Below, in pieces: positions 19,327 through 27,664 of a stretch of DNA of 64,000 nt. The notes beneath the pieces were generated by a model. The model was not told where the DNA came from. It was given only the letters and a program-made list of their open reading frames with translations, and searched no databases. Every line of letters begins with the position of its first letter. The first letter of the stretch is position 1. Made by a program: the position numbers and the translations under genes. Source of the DNA: Capillibacterium thermochitinicola (GTDB lineage: Bacteria > Bacillota > UBA4882 > UBA10575); NCBI RefSeq assembly GCF_013664685.1, contig NZ_JAAKDE010000015.1:62001-126000 (forward strand), in the 5' to 3' direction.

Positions 19327-19965
19327 ATGCTAGTATCGGTATCAAGGCCCGTCCATGTCGAGCAACTGGTGTTTAAAGGGCTGAAGCAAGGGTTGACGCT
19401 GTTTGTCCCCGAAAATGATTCCTTTGTGCACTGGTTGGAAGTATTGGACCGGCAGTTGGACCAGGCCAAAGGTTTTTTTCAAGGCGGTGCCATCCTGGTT
19501 GAACTGGGCGAGCGCCAACTAACCCCCGGTGAACTGGCGGGATTAAAAAGAGTATTGGCCAAATACCGGATCCGGATCAAAGGTTTCAATCCGGTGCTGC
19601 GGAAGAAAACCAACCCGCGGGTTGAAAAACGGCCACCGGCCTCCTCCGGTGTTCTCCTGGTCAAAGGAACGGTCCGGAACGGGCAACGGTTGGAGAACGA
19701 GGGCGATATTGTCGTGAAAGGGGATGTGAACCCCGGCAGTGAGATCGTGGCGACCGGGGATATTATTGTTTTAGGTGCCCTGCGCGGAATTGCCCATGCG
19801 GGGGCCGGGGGCAACGTAAAAGCGGAGATTATCGCCTTTACTTTGGCCCCGGTTCAATTGCGGATTGCTCATATTATCTCGCGCGCCCCGGAAGGCAGGA
19901 AAGAGTGGCAAGGCCCGGAGGTTGCTTACATCAAAGGGGAAAAGATTGTTGTTGAGCGATTATAG
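19327..19965 (+). CDS. minC: Septum site-determining protein MinC
   Basis: FtsZ assembly inhibitor, 212 residues. The N-terminal domain ends around residue 90; the C-terminal beta-helix domain shows the family pattern VLLVKGTVRNGQRLENEGDI and GAEVVATGDI-like SEIVATGDIIVLGALRGIAH, which binds MinD. ATG after AAGGATG. First gene of minCDE, about 150 bases after PBP2. Confidence 0.94.
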   Translation: MLVSVSRPVHVEQLVFKGLKQGLTLFVPENDSFVHWLEVLDRQLDQAKGFFQGGAILVELGERQLTPGELAGLKRVLAKYRIRIKGFNPVLRKKTNPRVEKRPPASSGVLLVKGTVRNGQRLENEGDIVVKGDVNPGSEIVATGDIIVLGALRGIAHAGAGGNVKAEIIAFTLAPVQLRIAHIISRAPEGRKEWQGPEVAYIKGEKIVVERL

Positions 19966-19986
19966 GAGATAAAGGAGGATTCTTTT

Positions 19987-20786
19987 ATGGCTGGACGGGT
20001 GATCGTTGTAACTTCCGGAAAAGGTGGCGTGGGGAAGACCACGACCGTGGCGAATATCGGAACCGGTTTGGCGCTGCGCCATAAAAAGTGGTGATGATCG
20101 ATGCCGACATCGGCCTGCGTAATCTGGACGTGGTGATGGGGCTCGAAAACCGGATTATCTATGATTTGGTTGATGTGGCGGAGAAGACCTGCCGTTCAGT
20201 GCATAAAGCGCTCATTAAGGACAAGCGGTTGAGCAATCTTTATCTGCTTCCGGCGGCGCAGACACGGAATAAGGATGCGATCAGTCCGGAACAGATGATT
20301 GCAATCGTTGACGAATTAAAAGAAGAGTTCGATTATGTCCTGGTGGACTGCCCGGCCGGAATTGAACGGGGCTTTGAAAATGCGGTGGCTGCCGCGACGG
20401 AGGCGATCGTCGTTACCACACCCGAGGTCTCCGCGGTCCGCGATGCCGACCGGATCATCGGCCTGTTGCAAGACCGGGAGATCTATGAGCCGGTGTTGAT
20501 TCTGAACCGGCTCCGGCCCGATATGATTCGCCGCGGCGATATGATGGATGTGGATGACATTAATGACATTTTAGCCATTAAACTGCTGGGGATTGTCCCT
20601 GATGATGAGGAGATTATCATTTCCACGAACAAAGGAGAACCGGCTGTTTTAAACGACCAATCCAAAGCGGGGGAGGCTTTCCGTAATATTGTCCGCCGGT
20701 TGGAAGGTGAAGAGGTTCCGTTTATGTCGGTCAATGGTGAACCGGGGCTCTTTGGCCGGTTCTTGAAGCTGCTTAACGGGAAGTAA
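19987..20786 (+). CDS. minD: Septum site-determining ATPase MinD, interrupted by a frameshift
   Basis: ParA/MinD ATPase that recruits MinC to the membrane. The N-terminal piece starts at an ATG after AAAGGAGG and carries the deviant Walker A GKGGVGKTTT (residues 11-20), but runs into TGA at 20092 after only 35 codons. The rest, DADIGLRNLDVVMGLENRII onward, is in the -1 frame from about 20088 to the end, with the C-terminal amphipathic targeting helix GLFGRFLKLLNGK. Joining the frames at 20083-20093 restores the family sequence exactly, so one base (probably a G) is missing relative to an intact gene. Either an assembly error, a fresh mutation or a -1 shift at TAAAAAG. Confidence 0.9.
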
Positions 20787-20832
20787 GGGGAGCGGTGCCC
20801 AGGAAGAAGCGGAGGGAAAGGGGTAAGAAGGA

Positions 20833-21084
20833 ATGAAATTGTTTCGTGAAGAATCCCCCAGCAAAAAACAGGCGGTTGAAAGGTTGCGTCTGATCCTCGT
20901 TCATGACCGGGCGAAGGTCTCCACCGGTTTGCTAGAGCAATTAAGAGAAGAGATCATCAACGCCATCTCCAAATATGTGGAGATTAAGGAAGAGGAGATT
21001 GAGATCGAACTGAACGCCACCGAAACCAAGGCTGAATTGGTGGCCAATATTCCCGTCGTCAGGGTGCGTCGCGCTGTCGAGTAA
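20833..21084 (+). CDS. minE: Cell division topological factor MinE
   Basis: Stimulates MinD ATPase and drives Min oscillation. 83 residues with the anti-MinCD helix SKKQAVERLRLILVHDRAKV and a C-terminal topological-specificity domain (EEEIEIELNATETKAELVAN). ATG start. Presence of MinE rather than DivIVA-MinJ alone is typical of Clostridia and diderm Firmicutes. Confidence 0.95.
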   Translation: MKLFREESPSKKQAVERLRLILVHDRAKVSTGLLEQLREEIINAISKYVEIKEEEIEIELNATETKAELVANIPVVRVRRAVE

Positions 21085-21121
21085 ACACTGCCACTGGCGT
21101 TAAAGAAAAGGTGACGAAGCG

Positions 21122-22261
21122 TTGTGGGATAAAAAAACACTCAAAAACATCGATTATTATTTGCTGGTCTCTGTTTTTCTCTTGGTCATCATCGGCTTGG
21201 TGATGGTTTATAGTGCGACCAGAAACAATTATGATCTAACCGGCGGCGACCCTTATGCGATTGTCAAAAAACAACTGGTGGCTGCGGCTATCGGGGTCGT
21301 CGGGATGGTTTTTATCATGTTCAGCGATTACCGGCTGCCCGACCTGATGTACCAGATTCTTTACGGGCTCAACCTTTTGTTACTGGTTATGGTCCTCTCG
21401 CCCCTTGGCCTGGAGGTGAAAGGGGCAAAATCCTGGATTAATCTGGGTGGGTTTTCGCTGCAACCCTCGGAATTTGCGAAGCTATTAGTGATTCTGACTT
21501 TGGCCAAACATTTGGCGGAGAAAGAGGAGATCGATTCCTTTTGGGATCTGTGGTCGCCCTTTGTGCATATCGCTCTTCCGCTGCTGCTGATCCTGCTGCA
21601 GCCGGATCTTGGAACGACGTTGGTTTTTATCTTTTTCTTCTTTGTCATGCTGTTTGTGGCCGGGTACAGCCGCCGCTTTTTGCTGTTGATTATTCTCGCC
21701 GGGGTTATGAGTTTGGTCTTGCTCTTTGCTAGCCATTATTTCTTCGGCACTCCGTTACCCTTCAAGGAGTACCAGATTCGACGGATGATGATCTTTCTCA
21801 ATCCGGACCGGGACCCCACGGGGAGCGGGTGGAATGTGCGCCAGGCGATCATTGCGGTCGGGTCCGGTCGCTTTTTCGGGAAAGGACTTTTCCAAGGAAC
21901 CCAGGGTCGTCTGGGGTTTTTGCCGGAAAGCCACAATGACTTTATCTTTGCGATTCTCTGTGAAGAATTGGGCTTTATCGGCGGCTTTTTGACTCTGGTT
22001 TTATTCTTCATCCTGATCTGGCGTTGCCTGGTCATTATCCAACAGGCGAAGGATAAAAACGGGGCGCTGGTGGCCGCCGGAATCATGGCCATGTTCCTCT
22101 TTCATATTCTGGAGAATATCGGGATGAATATCGGGATCATGCCGATTACGGGAATCCCCTTACCGTTTATCAGTTCCGGGGGCAGCTCGATGATTACCAA
22201 CCTTTTCGCCATCGGCTTTTTGGAAAACATCTGGATTCGCCGGCAGAAGCTGCTGTTCTGA
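21122..22261 (+). CDS. rodA: Rod-shape SEDS glycosyltransferase RodA
   Basis: Peptidoglycan polymerase of the elongasome, working with PBP2. 379 residues with about ten transmembrane segments. SEDS hallmarks: GLVMVYSATRNNYDLTGGDP, GAKSWINLGGFSLQPSEFAK, FLPESHNDFIFAILCEELG and GIPLPFISSGGSSMITNLFA. TTG start, the only one at the family N-terminus. Called RodA rather than FtsW by its neighbours. Confidence 0.93.
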   Translation: MWDKKTLKNIDYYLLVSVFLLVIIGLVMVYSATRNNYDLTGGDPYAIVKKQLVAAAIGVVGMVFIMFSDYRLPDLMYQILYGLNLLLLVMVLSPLGLEVKGAKSWINLGGFSLQPSEFAKLLVILTLAKHLAEKEEIDSFWDLWSPFVHIALPLLLILLQPDLGTTLVFIFFFFVMLFVAGYSRRFLLLIILAGVMSLVLLFASHYFFGTPLPFKEYQIRRMMIFLNPDRDPTGSGWNVRQAIIAVGSGRFFGKGLFQGTQGRLGFLPESHNDFIFAILCEELGFIGGFLTLVLFFILIWRCLVIIQQAKDKNGALVAAGIMAMFLFHILENIGMNIGIMPITGIPLPFISSGGSSMITNLFAIGFLENIWIRRQKLLF

Positions 22262-22290
22262 CCGGTTGGCCGTGAAAAGTAAGAAAAAAT

Positions 22291-22341
22291 AAAAAAACAC
22301 GAACCCGGGTTTTAGGCAAGCGGGTTCGTGTTCTTTTTTTA
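22291..22341. terminator. Bidirectional terminator between rodA and the class A PBP
   Basis: Eleven-base stem ACACGAACCCG / CGGGTTCGTGT (22297-22307 and 22321-22331) flanked by A7 on the left and a T-rich tail on the right, so it can stop transcription from both convergent genes. Confidence 0.85.
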
Positions 22342-22367
22342 TTGTTTATTGTTAGCCGCGCATCACC

Positions 22368-24695
22368 TTACCGGCGATTCCGTCCCGCATGGAGGTTACA
22401 CGGGAGGGTAGGCTCATCGCCGGGGGTAAAGGACATGGTTTCCACCGCGTCAAAGGGGCAGAAGGGGGTGGCGATTAACCCCGATTCGGTACAGACCTCC
22501 AGGACGACCTCTTCGCTGGAGGTCTCCCCGTGCAGTGGGCAGTTTCCGGTCGGCATCGGACTGCCGTCGGTGGTTTCCGTGCCGGTTACCGCCCAGTAGG
22601 TTTTGGTGATCACCCGGTCCGCCGGGCAGAAGGTGGTGGCCAGGGCGCCCGAGTCGAGACAGACTTGGAGGATTATTTTACTCCCAAGGTCGGGGGCGGA
22701 GTGGGTCGGACAGGAATCCACCGGTTCCGTCCCGGCAATGAAGACTTCCCGGATGGTCTCCGGACAATAGGGGGAAGCCAGGTAACCGGTCTCGGCACAG
22801 ACTTCAATATTGGTTGAGACACCCGCCGGGACCGGGAAGTCGGTGATCGGCCGGTTTTCCAACACCCGCCGGGCAAACCGTCCCCAGATTTCGGCGGCGT
22901 AACCGCTAGTAATTTTGGTGTTATTTACAACCAGAGGCACAGCCTGGCTGTCATTGCCGATCCAGACGCCGGCGATGATCTCCGGCGTATAACCGACAAA
23001 CCAGGCGTTGGTGTCTTGGTCGGAGGTCCCGGTTTTCCCGGCGGCCGGCCGCCCGATCCGGCCCCGTCGTCCGGTCCCGTTTTCAATAACCCCTTTGAGC
23101 ATATCCGTGACCACGTAAGCCACCGACTCCCGGATCACGACCCGCCGTTTGGGTCCATTCTCCAATAGAACCCGGCCTTGGCTGTCGGTTACTTTAAGAA
23201 TGGCGAGGGGTTCGGAATAGATTCCCTTGTTGGCAAAGGGTGTATAGGCGGCGGTCAATTCCAGCGGGGTGACCCCGCGGGTTAAACCACCCAAAGCCAG
23301 GGGGGAGAGGGCCATATCATTCAATCCACCGCTGGAGACCAGGCTCGTCAGGCCCATGTTCTGCGCCATCTTAAAGATAGTGCTCACGCCCAACTGGTCG
23401 GTGAGGCGCACGGAGATTGTATTGAGGGAATTCTCCAAAGCCGTACGTAAACGGACCGGCCCCTGGAAGGTTTTGCTGAAATTCTGGGGGATCCAGGACC
23501 CACCGTCACCGGAGGGGTATTCGATCTCCTCGTCAATCAAGACGGTAGCGGGGGTGAACCGGTGGCTGTCAATGGCCGCCGCGTAAACAAAGGGTTTGAT
23601 ACAGGAACCCGGCTGGCGGTAGGCTTTGGTTGCCCGGTTTAACTGGGTGTTTTGCCAATCACGCCCGCCAATCATCGCTTTGATGTGGCCATTGGTGGGG
23701 TCCATGGCGACAAAAGCAATCTGCGGCTGGGTGACATTGTTTCGGTCCGGCTTCCCGGTGGGCAGGTCGGCGATGGCCTCTTCGGCGATGGCCTGCATCC
23801 GCAGGTCCAGGGTGGTGTAGATCCGGTAGCCTTGGGTGTAGAGGTCTTCTTCAGTGAACATGTTGTGTTTAACCGTTAGTTCTTGAATGATGTAGTCGAC
23901 AAAGTAGGGCGCATTCCGGATCCGGGCCCCTTCGCTGACTACCCCCAGCGGTGTTTGACGGGCCTGGGCGGCCTCTTCGGGGGTGATGAATTTGGCCTCC
24001 ACCATTTTTTCGAGGACGAAATTCCGGCGTTCCAGGGCATTTTCCGGGTTTTTGAACGGGCAATAGTAACCCGGACTGCGGATAATCCCGGCGAGTAAGG
24101 CAAACTGGGGTAACTCCAGTTCCCAAATGTGCTTATTAAAATAACGCTGGGCTGCGGCTTCCACCCCGTGGGCTCCGTTCCCGAAGTAGATATAGTTCAA
24201 GTAGCGCTCTAAAATTTCGTTCTTTGATAAATTCCGTTCCAAATTGATCGCGTAAAACCATTCTTTAACCTTTCGCGAGATGGTTTTCTTGTGGGTCAAG
24301 AGGGAAACTTTGGCGTATTGCTGGGTGATGGTGCTGCCCCCTTGTTTAAAGTCCCAAGCCAAAAGGTTTACCCAGACGGCCCGGAGGATTGCTCTGATCT
24401 TGATCCCCCGGTGGTTGTAAAAATCCGGATCCTCGACGGCAATGATCGCGTTTTTCATCATCTCGGGGATCTGGTCAAAATCCACGGGGATACGGTTTTC
24501 CTGAAAAAGGCGTTGAACAATATCGCCATTGATATCATAGATGATCGTCGCTTCCACCGGGGGCGGGGGGTTGTCCGGAATTTTTGAACCAAAAATTATT
24601 CCGGCCGCGATCCCGAGGAAGAGCCCGGAGACAACGACGATTCCGATTAAACGCCATGATAAGCCGAAAGGTTTATGTAGTAGTTTGGCCATCAT
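22368..24695 (-). CDS. ponA: Class A penicillin-binding protein (PBP1a type) with three C-terminal Cys-rich repeats
   Basis: Bifunctional glycosyltransferase-transpeptidase, about 775 residues. An N-terminal helix (LIGIVVVSGLFLGIAAGIIF) precedes the GT51 domain (EDPDFYNHRGIKIRAI, GGSTITQQ, NEILERYLNYIYFG) and the transpeptidase domain with active serine in PGSCIKPF, SLN and GKTGTSDQ. After about residue 635 come three repeats of the form VC-x-[ED]-[ST]-G-x-[LI]-A-[ST]-x-[FY]-CP...C-x-x-H. ATG at 24695 (or 24692) follows GGGAGGGG; a longer in-frame reading upstream has no ribosome site. Monocistronic, convergent with rodA. Confidence 0.94.
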   Translation of the reverse strand: MMAKLLHKPFGLSWRLIGIVVVSGLFLGIAAGIIFGSKIPDNPPPPVEATIIYDINGDIVQRLFQENRIPVDFDQIPEMMKNAIIAVEDPDFYNHRGIKIRAILRAVWVNLLAWDFKQGGSTITQQYAKVSLLTHKKTISRKVKEWFYAINLERNLSKNEILERYLNYIYFGNGAHGVEAAAQRYFNKHIWELELPQFALLAGIIRSPGYYCPFKNPENALERRNFVLEKMVEAKFITPEEAAQARQTPLGVVSEGARIRNAPYFVDYIIQELTVKHNMFTEEDLYTQGYRIYTTLDLRMQAIAEEAIADLPTGKPDRNNVTQPQIAFVAMDPTNGHIKAMIGGRDWQNTQLNRATKAYRQPGSCIKPFVYAAAIDSHRFTPATVLIDEEIEYPSGDGGSWIPQNFSKTFQGPVRLRTALENSLNTISVRLTDQLGVSTIFKMAQNMGLTSLVSSGGLNDMALSPLALGGLTRGVTPLELTAAYTPFANKGIYSEPLAILKVTDSQGRVLLENGPKRRVVIRESVAYVVTDMLKGVIENGTGRRGRIGRPAAGKTGTSDQDTNAWFVGYTPEIIAGVWIGNDSQAVPLVVNNTKITSGYAAEIWGRFARRVLENRPITDFPVPAGVSTNIEVCAETGYLASPYCPETIREVFIAGTEPVDSCPTHSAPDLGSKIILQVCLDSGALATTFCPADRVITKTYWAVTGTETTDGSPMPTGNCPLHGETSSEEVVLEVCTESGLIATPFCPFDAVETMSFTPGDEPTLPCNLHAGRNRR

Positions 24696-24891
24696 CTGCC
24701 CCTCCCAGTTTGGTAGGTGAAAGAATTGCATATTTTCCAACCGAAGTCTATATATTGGGCTTGAAAAGGCTTGACAGAAGCACCGGCCGTCAGGCCATCC
24801 CGCAGGTCAGAAATTTGAAATCGGACATAAGAATAAAAGAGAAAAGGTGCGTGACGGAACGGGTCAGTCACAAGGGAAAGGTGGTGGTCAT

Positions 24892-25596
24892 ATGCGGATG
24901 CGACTAAAAAAAAGAAGGCGAATCCTGGTTTTACCACCGCATTTTTTTAAGAAAAAGACTTTGCTTTTTTTCTTATTTATTCTCTTTCTGATCGGCGGAT
25001 TCCTCTTTGCCGATCATCGTTTGCGACCGGTCATCCAAGCGAAAGCGGAGGCACATGCGCGCGTCTTGGCAACAACCTCAATCAACCAGGCGATTCGCGA
25101 GAAGGTCGCCAAAAATATTCGTTACGAAGATTTAATCTCGGTGAAAGTGGATAACCGGGGACGGGTCGTTCTGATGCAACCAAATACCGGTGAGATTAAC
25201 CGCCTGGCTTCGGATGCCACCATCACCGTACAGGAATTAATGAAAAACACGAAGGATGACAAGATCTATCTTCCCCTCGGCCAATTGTTGGGAAGCCAAA
25301 TCCTGGCGGGGCGGGGACCCGATATCCCCGTCATAATTGTCCCGGTCGGGACGGTGGAGAGCCGGGTCTACGACGTTTTTGAGGAGGCCGGGATCAACCA
25401 AACACGGCATAAAATATATCTGGAAGTAAAAACAATGGTCCGGGTGGTCGTTCCTTTGCTTGACTCCCTTGTGGAGATCCGCGCCGAGGTACCATTGACT
25501 GAAGCGATTATCATGGGTGAAGTGCCCCAGGTTTACTTTGGCGGCCAGCCGATTGTGAGCATTCCGGACCTTCTAAAAACAATTCCTGGCGAGTGA
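24892..25596 (+). CDS. yunB: Sporulation protein YunB
   Basis: Conserved spore-former protein, about 235 residues, under SigE control in Bacillus; biochemical role unknown. A very basic N-terminus and one helix (TLLFFLFILFLIGGFLFADH) are followed by the YunB domain (INQAIREKVAKNIRYEDLIS, VPVGTVESRVYDVFEEAGIN, TEAIIMGEVPQVYFGG). ATG at 24892 follows AAAGGTGGTGG. It stands alone between two minus-strand genes. Confidence 0.88.
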   Translation: MRMRLKKRRRILVLPPHFFKKKTLLFFLFILFLIGGFLFADHRLRPVIQAKAEAHARVLATTSINQAIREKVAKNIRYEDLISVKVDNRGRVVLMQPNTGEINRLASDATITVQELMKNTKDDKIYLPLGQLLGSQILAGRGPDIPVIIVPVGTVESRVYDVFEEAGINQTRHKIYLEVKTMVRVVVPLLDSLVEIRAEVPLTEAIIMGEVPQVYFGGQPIVSIPDLLKTIPGE

Positions 25597-25612
25597 AAAA
25601 CCACTCGCCAGG
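25585..25612. terminator. Hairpin between convergent yunB and prs
   Basis: Eleven-base stem CCTGGCGAGTG / CACTCGCCAGG that includes the yunB stop codon. On the minus strand it is followed within five bases by GTTTTT, so it probably terminates prs. Confidence 0.6.
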
Positions 25613-25644
25613 ATGAAGAAAGCGAATTTTGACTGCTTGGCCAC

Positions 25645-26592
25645 TTAATCAAAGAGCACACTTACGGAGTTGTTTTCGTGGATCCGCTGGATCGCCTCGG
25701 CAAACAAGGGGGCGACCGAAAGCAATTTTAACTTGGGATAAGAGGGGTCTTCGGTTAAGGGCAGGGTGTTACAGACCACCAGTTCTTTCACACTGGGCCG
25801 GTTCAGGCGTTCGAGGGCCGGTGGGGAAAAGACCCCATGGGTGGCGAGAATATGAATCTCTTTGGCTTCTCTTTCTTCCAAAGCATTGATCACTTGCTCC
25901 AGACTACCGGCGGTATCGATCATGTCATCGATAATAATCGGTGATTTGCCTTTGACATCGCCGATGAAAAAGGACATCTCGGCCACATTCGGGCCGGGCC
26001 TTCTTTTATACATGACGCCCAGGGGTAAATGTAGGTAGGTAGCAAGCTTTTCCGCTTTTTTCACACTGCCTGCATCAGGAGCGATCACGACACCGTCTTC
26101 AATATTCTTTTCCTTTATGTATTGGGAGAGCTTCGGTAGGGCGGTCAGGTTGTCGCAGGGAATATTAAAGAAACCTTGGATCGCCGGGGAGTGGAGGTCC
26201 ATCGTCAGGATGCGGTCGGCACCGGCCGAGGTGAGAATATCAGCGACCATGCGCGCGGTGATCGGTTCCCGGGGCGCGGTTTTCTTTTCCTGACGGGCGT
26301 AAGCGTAAAAGGGGATCACCGCCGTGATCCGCCCGGCGGAAGCGCGTTTCAACGCATCAATCATGATCAAGAGTTCCATGAGGGTTTCGTTTACGGGTTT
26401 GGAAAAGGGTTGCACGACGAAGACATCTGCGCCACGAATACTTTCGTCGTAACGGACATAGATTTCCCCGTTGGCAAAACGGGAGATCCGGACTCCGCCC
26501 AAAGAGACACCGAGAAGAGTGGCAATTTCTTGAGCCAAAGCGGGGTTGGCGGTACCGGTAAAAAGTTTCATCTTTTGGAATTGGCTCACCAT
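25645..26592 (-). CDS. prs: Ribose-phosphate pyrophosphokinase
   Basis: Makes PRPP from ribose-5-phosphate and ATP for nucleotide, His and Trp synthesis. About 315 residues: MKLFTGTANPALAQEIATLL at the start, ATP-site RQEKKTAPREPITARMVADI, DLHSPAIQGFFNIPCDNL and the PRPP loop IIIDDMIDTAGSLEQVI. ATG at 26592 follows GAGGTG by four bases; GTG one codon later or the internal ATG of MKLFTG are alternatives. Confidence 0.96.
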   Translation of the reverse strand: MVSQFQKMKLFTGTANPALAQEIATLLGVSLGGVRISRFANGEIYVRYDESIRGADVFVVQPFSKPVNETLMELLIMIDALKRASAGRITAVIPFYAYARQEKKTAPREPITARMVADILTSAGADRILTMDLHSPAIQGFFNIPCDNLTALPKLSQYIKEKNIEDGVVIAPDAGSVKKAEKLATYLHLPLGVMYKRRPGPNVAEMSFFIGDVKGKSPIIIDDMIDTAGSLEQVINALEEREAKEIHILATHGVFSPPALERLNRPSVKELVVCNTLPLTEDPSYPKLKLLSVAPLFAEAIQRIHENNSVSVLFD

Positions 26593-26700
26593 CAATCACC
26601 TCAATAATACCTAATCCTACTCTACTCCACCAAAAAACAGAAAAAAGAAGAGGCCAGCGATGAAATTCTTTGATAAAATTAAAATAACCCAAAAACAAAC

Positions 26701-26733
26701 AAAAAAGACCCATAAAAAAGGCCTTTTTTGGGG
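26701..26733 (-). terminator. Terminator after rpmB
   Basis: On the minus strand CCCAAAAAAGGCC / a matching TTTTTTATGGG hairpin is followed by TCTTTTTTGTTT, 17 or so bases past the rpmB stop. Confidence 0.7.
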
Positions 26734-26749
26734 TACACGCTACCTTCGA

Positions 26750-26941
26750 TCAGATCGCCCTTTGTACCTTCCCTGAACGCAGGCAACGGGTACAAACTTT
26801 GATCGTTTTGGGCGTTCCGTTGATCAGTGCTTTGGTCCGTTTGATGTTTGGTTTCCAAACCCGTTTCGTTTTAATGTTGGAGTGACTGACCTGGTTACCG
26901 GTTTGCTGTTCTTTACTGCAAATATCACAGCGAGCAGACAA
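26750..26941 (-). CDS. rpmB: 50S ribosomal protein L28
   Basis: Large-subunit protein of 63 residues with two zinc-type CxxC pairs, CDIC near the N-terminus and CTRC near the C-terminus, so the zinc-binding form. TTG start, ten bases after GGAGG, gives LSARCDIC; family members start MARCDIC. Divergent from asp23-fakA, the same arrangement as rpmB-yloU-yloV in Bacillus. Confidence 0.95.
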   Translation of the reverse strand: MSARCDICSKEQQTGNQVSHSNIKTKRVWKPNIKRTKALINGTPKTIKVCTRCLRSGKVQRAI

Positions 26942-26981
26942 TTGGTTTACACCTCCACAGCGCTTAATCCATACTAGGACA

Positions 26982-27010
26982 ATTCTATCACATCAAACAC
27001 CGCTCCGCAA
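26982..27010 (-). promoter_or_regulatory. Promoter of rpmB
   Basis: Minus strand TTGCGG, 17-base spacer, TAGAAT preceded by TGA (extended -10). Transcription would start about 30 bases before the rpmB start codon. Confidence 0.6.
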
Positions 27011-27030
27011 GCCATAGTTCCAGATAATAT

Positions 27031-27059
27031 TTGACAAAAAATTTGCATTTATATTATAA
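27031..27059 (+). promoter_or_regulatory. Promoter of asp23-fakA
   Basis: Consensus TTGACA (27031-27036), 17-base spacer, TTATAA (27054-27059), in an AT-rich patch. It would leave a 200-base leader before asp23. The whole rpmB-asp23 gap (326 bases) holds the two divergent promoters, the hairpin listed next and a second TATAAT at 27129-27134 lacking a -35. Confidence 0.7.
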
Positions 27060-27072
27060 ATAAAGATAATAG

Positions 27073-27099
27073 CCGAGGAAAGAGGAGAATTATCCTCGG
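27073..27099 (+). promoter_or_regulatory. Leader hairpin upstream of asp23
   Basis: Seven-base stem CCGAGGA / TCCTCGG with a 13-base loop containing AGAGGAGAAT, just after the predicted transcription start. No T-run, so not an intrinsic terminator. Function unknown. Confidence 0.4.
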
Positions 27100-27267
27100 G
27101 AAAGAAGTTAATAGGGGTAGATTAGTAGTATAATAGAGGGGAAGAAGCATCTGCCGGTTATTTGCCCGCCAGTTCCGTTTTTTCCAGGTTTTTTCCGAAA
27201 TGAGCAGGAGTTGCGGTTTGGAGGGCGAATATAACTTAGGATTTATCCCCAAAAGGAGGTCGGATCC

Positions 27268-27651
27268 GTGGAGAGAAACCTCTCCGTTAAGTCCCAAAAA
27301 ACTTTGGGAAGAATAGACGTCGCCCCGGAAGCCATTGCCATGGTGGCCGGGATTGCCGCATTGGAATGTTTTGGGGTCGTGGGCATGTCCTCCCGGAGTT
27401 TTCAGGACGGTATCGCCGAACTACTAACGGGCAAAGAAAATCTGACCAAAGGGATCGAGGTGCGGATCGAAGATAACCGGGTGATTGTCGATCTGTACGT
27501 GATCGTGGAGTATGGTACCAGAATCAATGAAGTTGCCCATAATGTGATTGAAAATGTAAAATACGCCATTGAAAATCAACTTGGAGTTGTGGCCACCAAA
27601 ATCAACGTGATTGTGACCGGTGTCCGCACGGGAAGTAACGGTAATTTGTAG
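27268..27651 (+). CDS. Asp23/Gls24 family protein (YloU)
   Basis: Small conserved protein of 127 residues with the Asp23 fold: GRIDVAPEAIAMVAGIAALE, VGMSSRSFQDGIAELLTG, VDLYVIVEYGTRINEVAHNV and KINVIVTGVR. Asp23 proteins localise near the membrane and respond to envelope stress in Staphylococcus. Conserved neighbour of fakA. GTG start after AAAAGGAGG. Confidence 0.92.
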   Translation: MERNLSVKSQKTLGRIDVAPEAIAMVAGIAALECFGVVGMSSRSFQDGIAELLTGKENLTKGIEVRIEDNRVIVDLYVIVEYGTRINEVAHNVIENVKYAIENQLGVVATKINVIVTGVRTGSNGNL

Positions 27652-27664
27652 GGAGGGTCAAGGA

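Noticed and set aside
20082-20094. Canonical programmed -1 frameshift site in minD
   Set aside because: The heptamer is TAAAAAG, not AAAAAAG, minD is not known to be recoded, and a missing G is the simpler reading. Kept only as an alternative.
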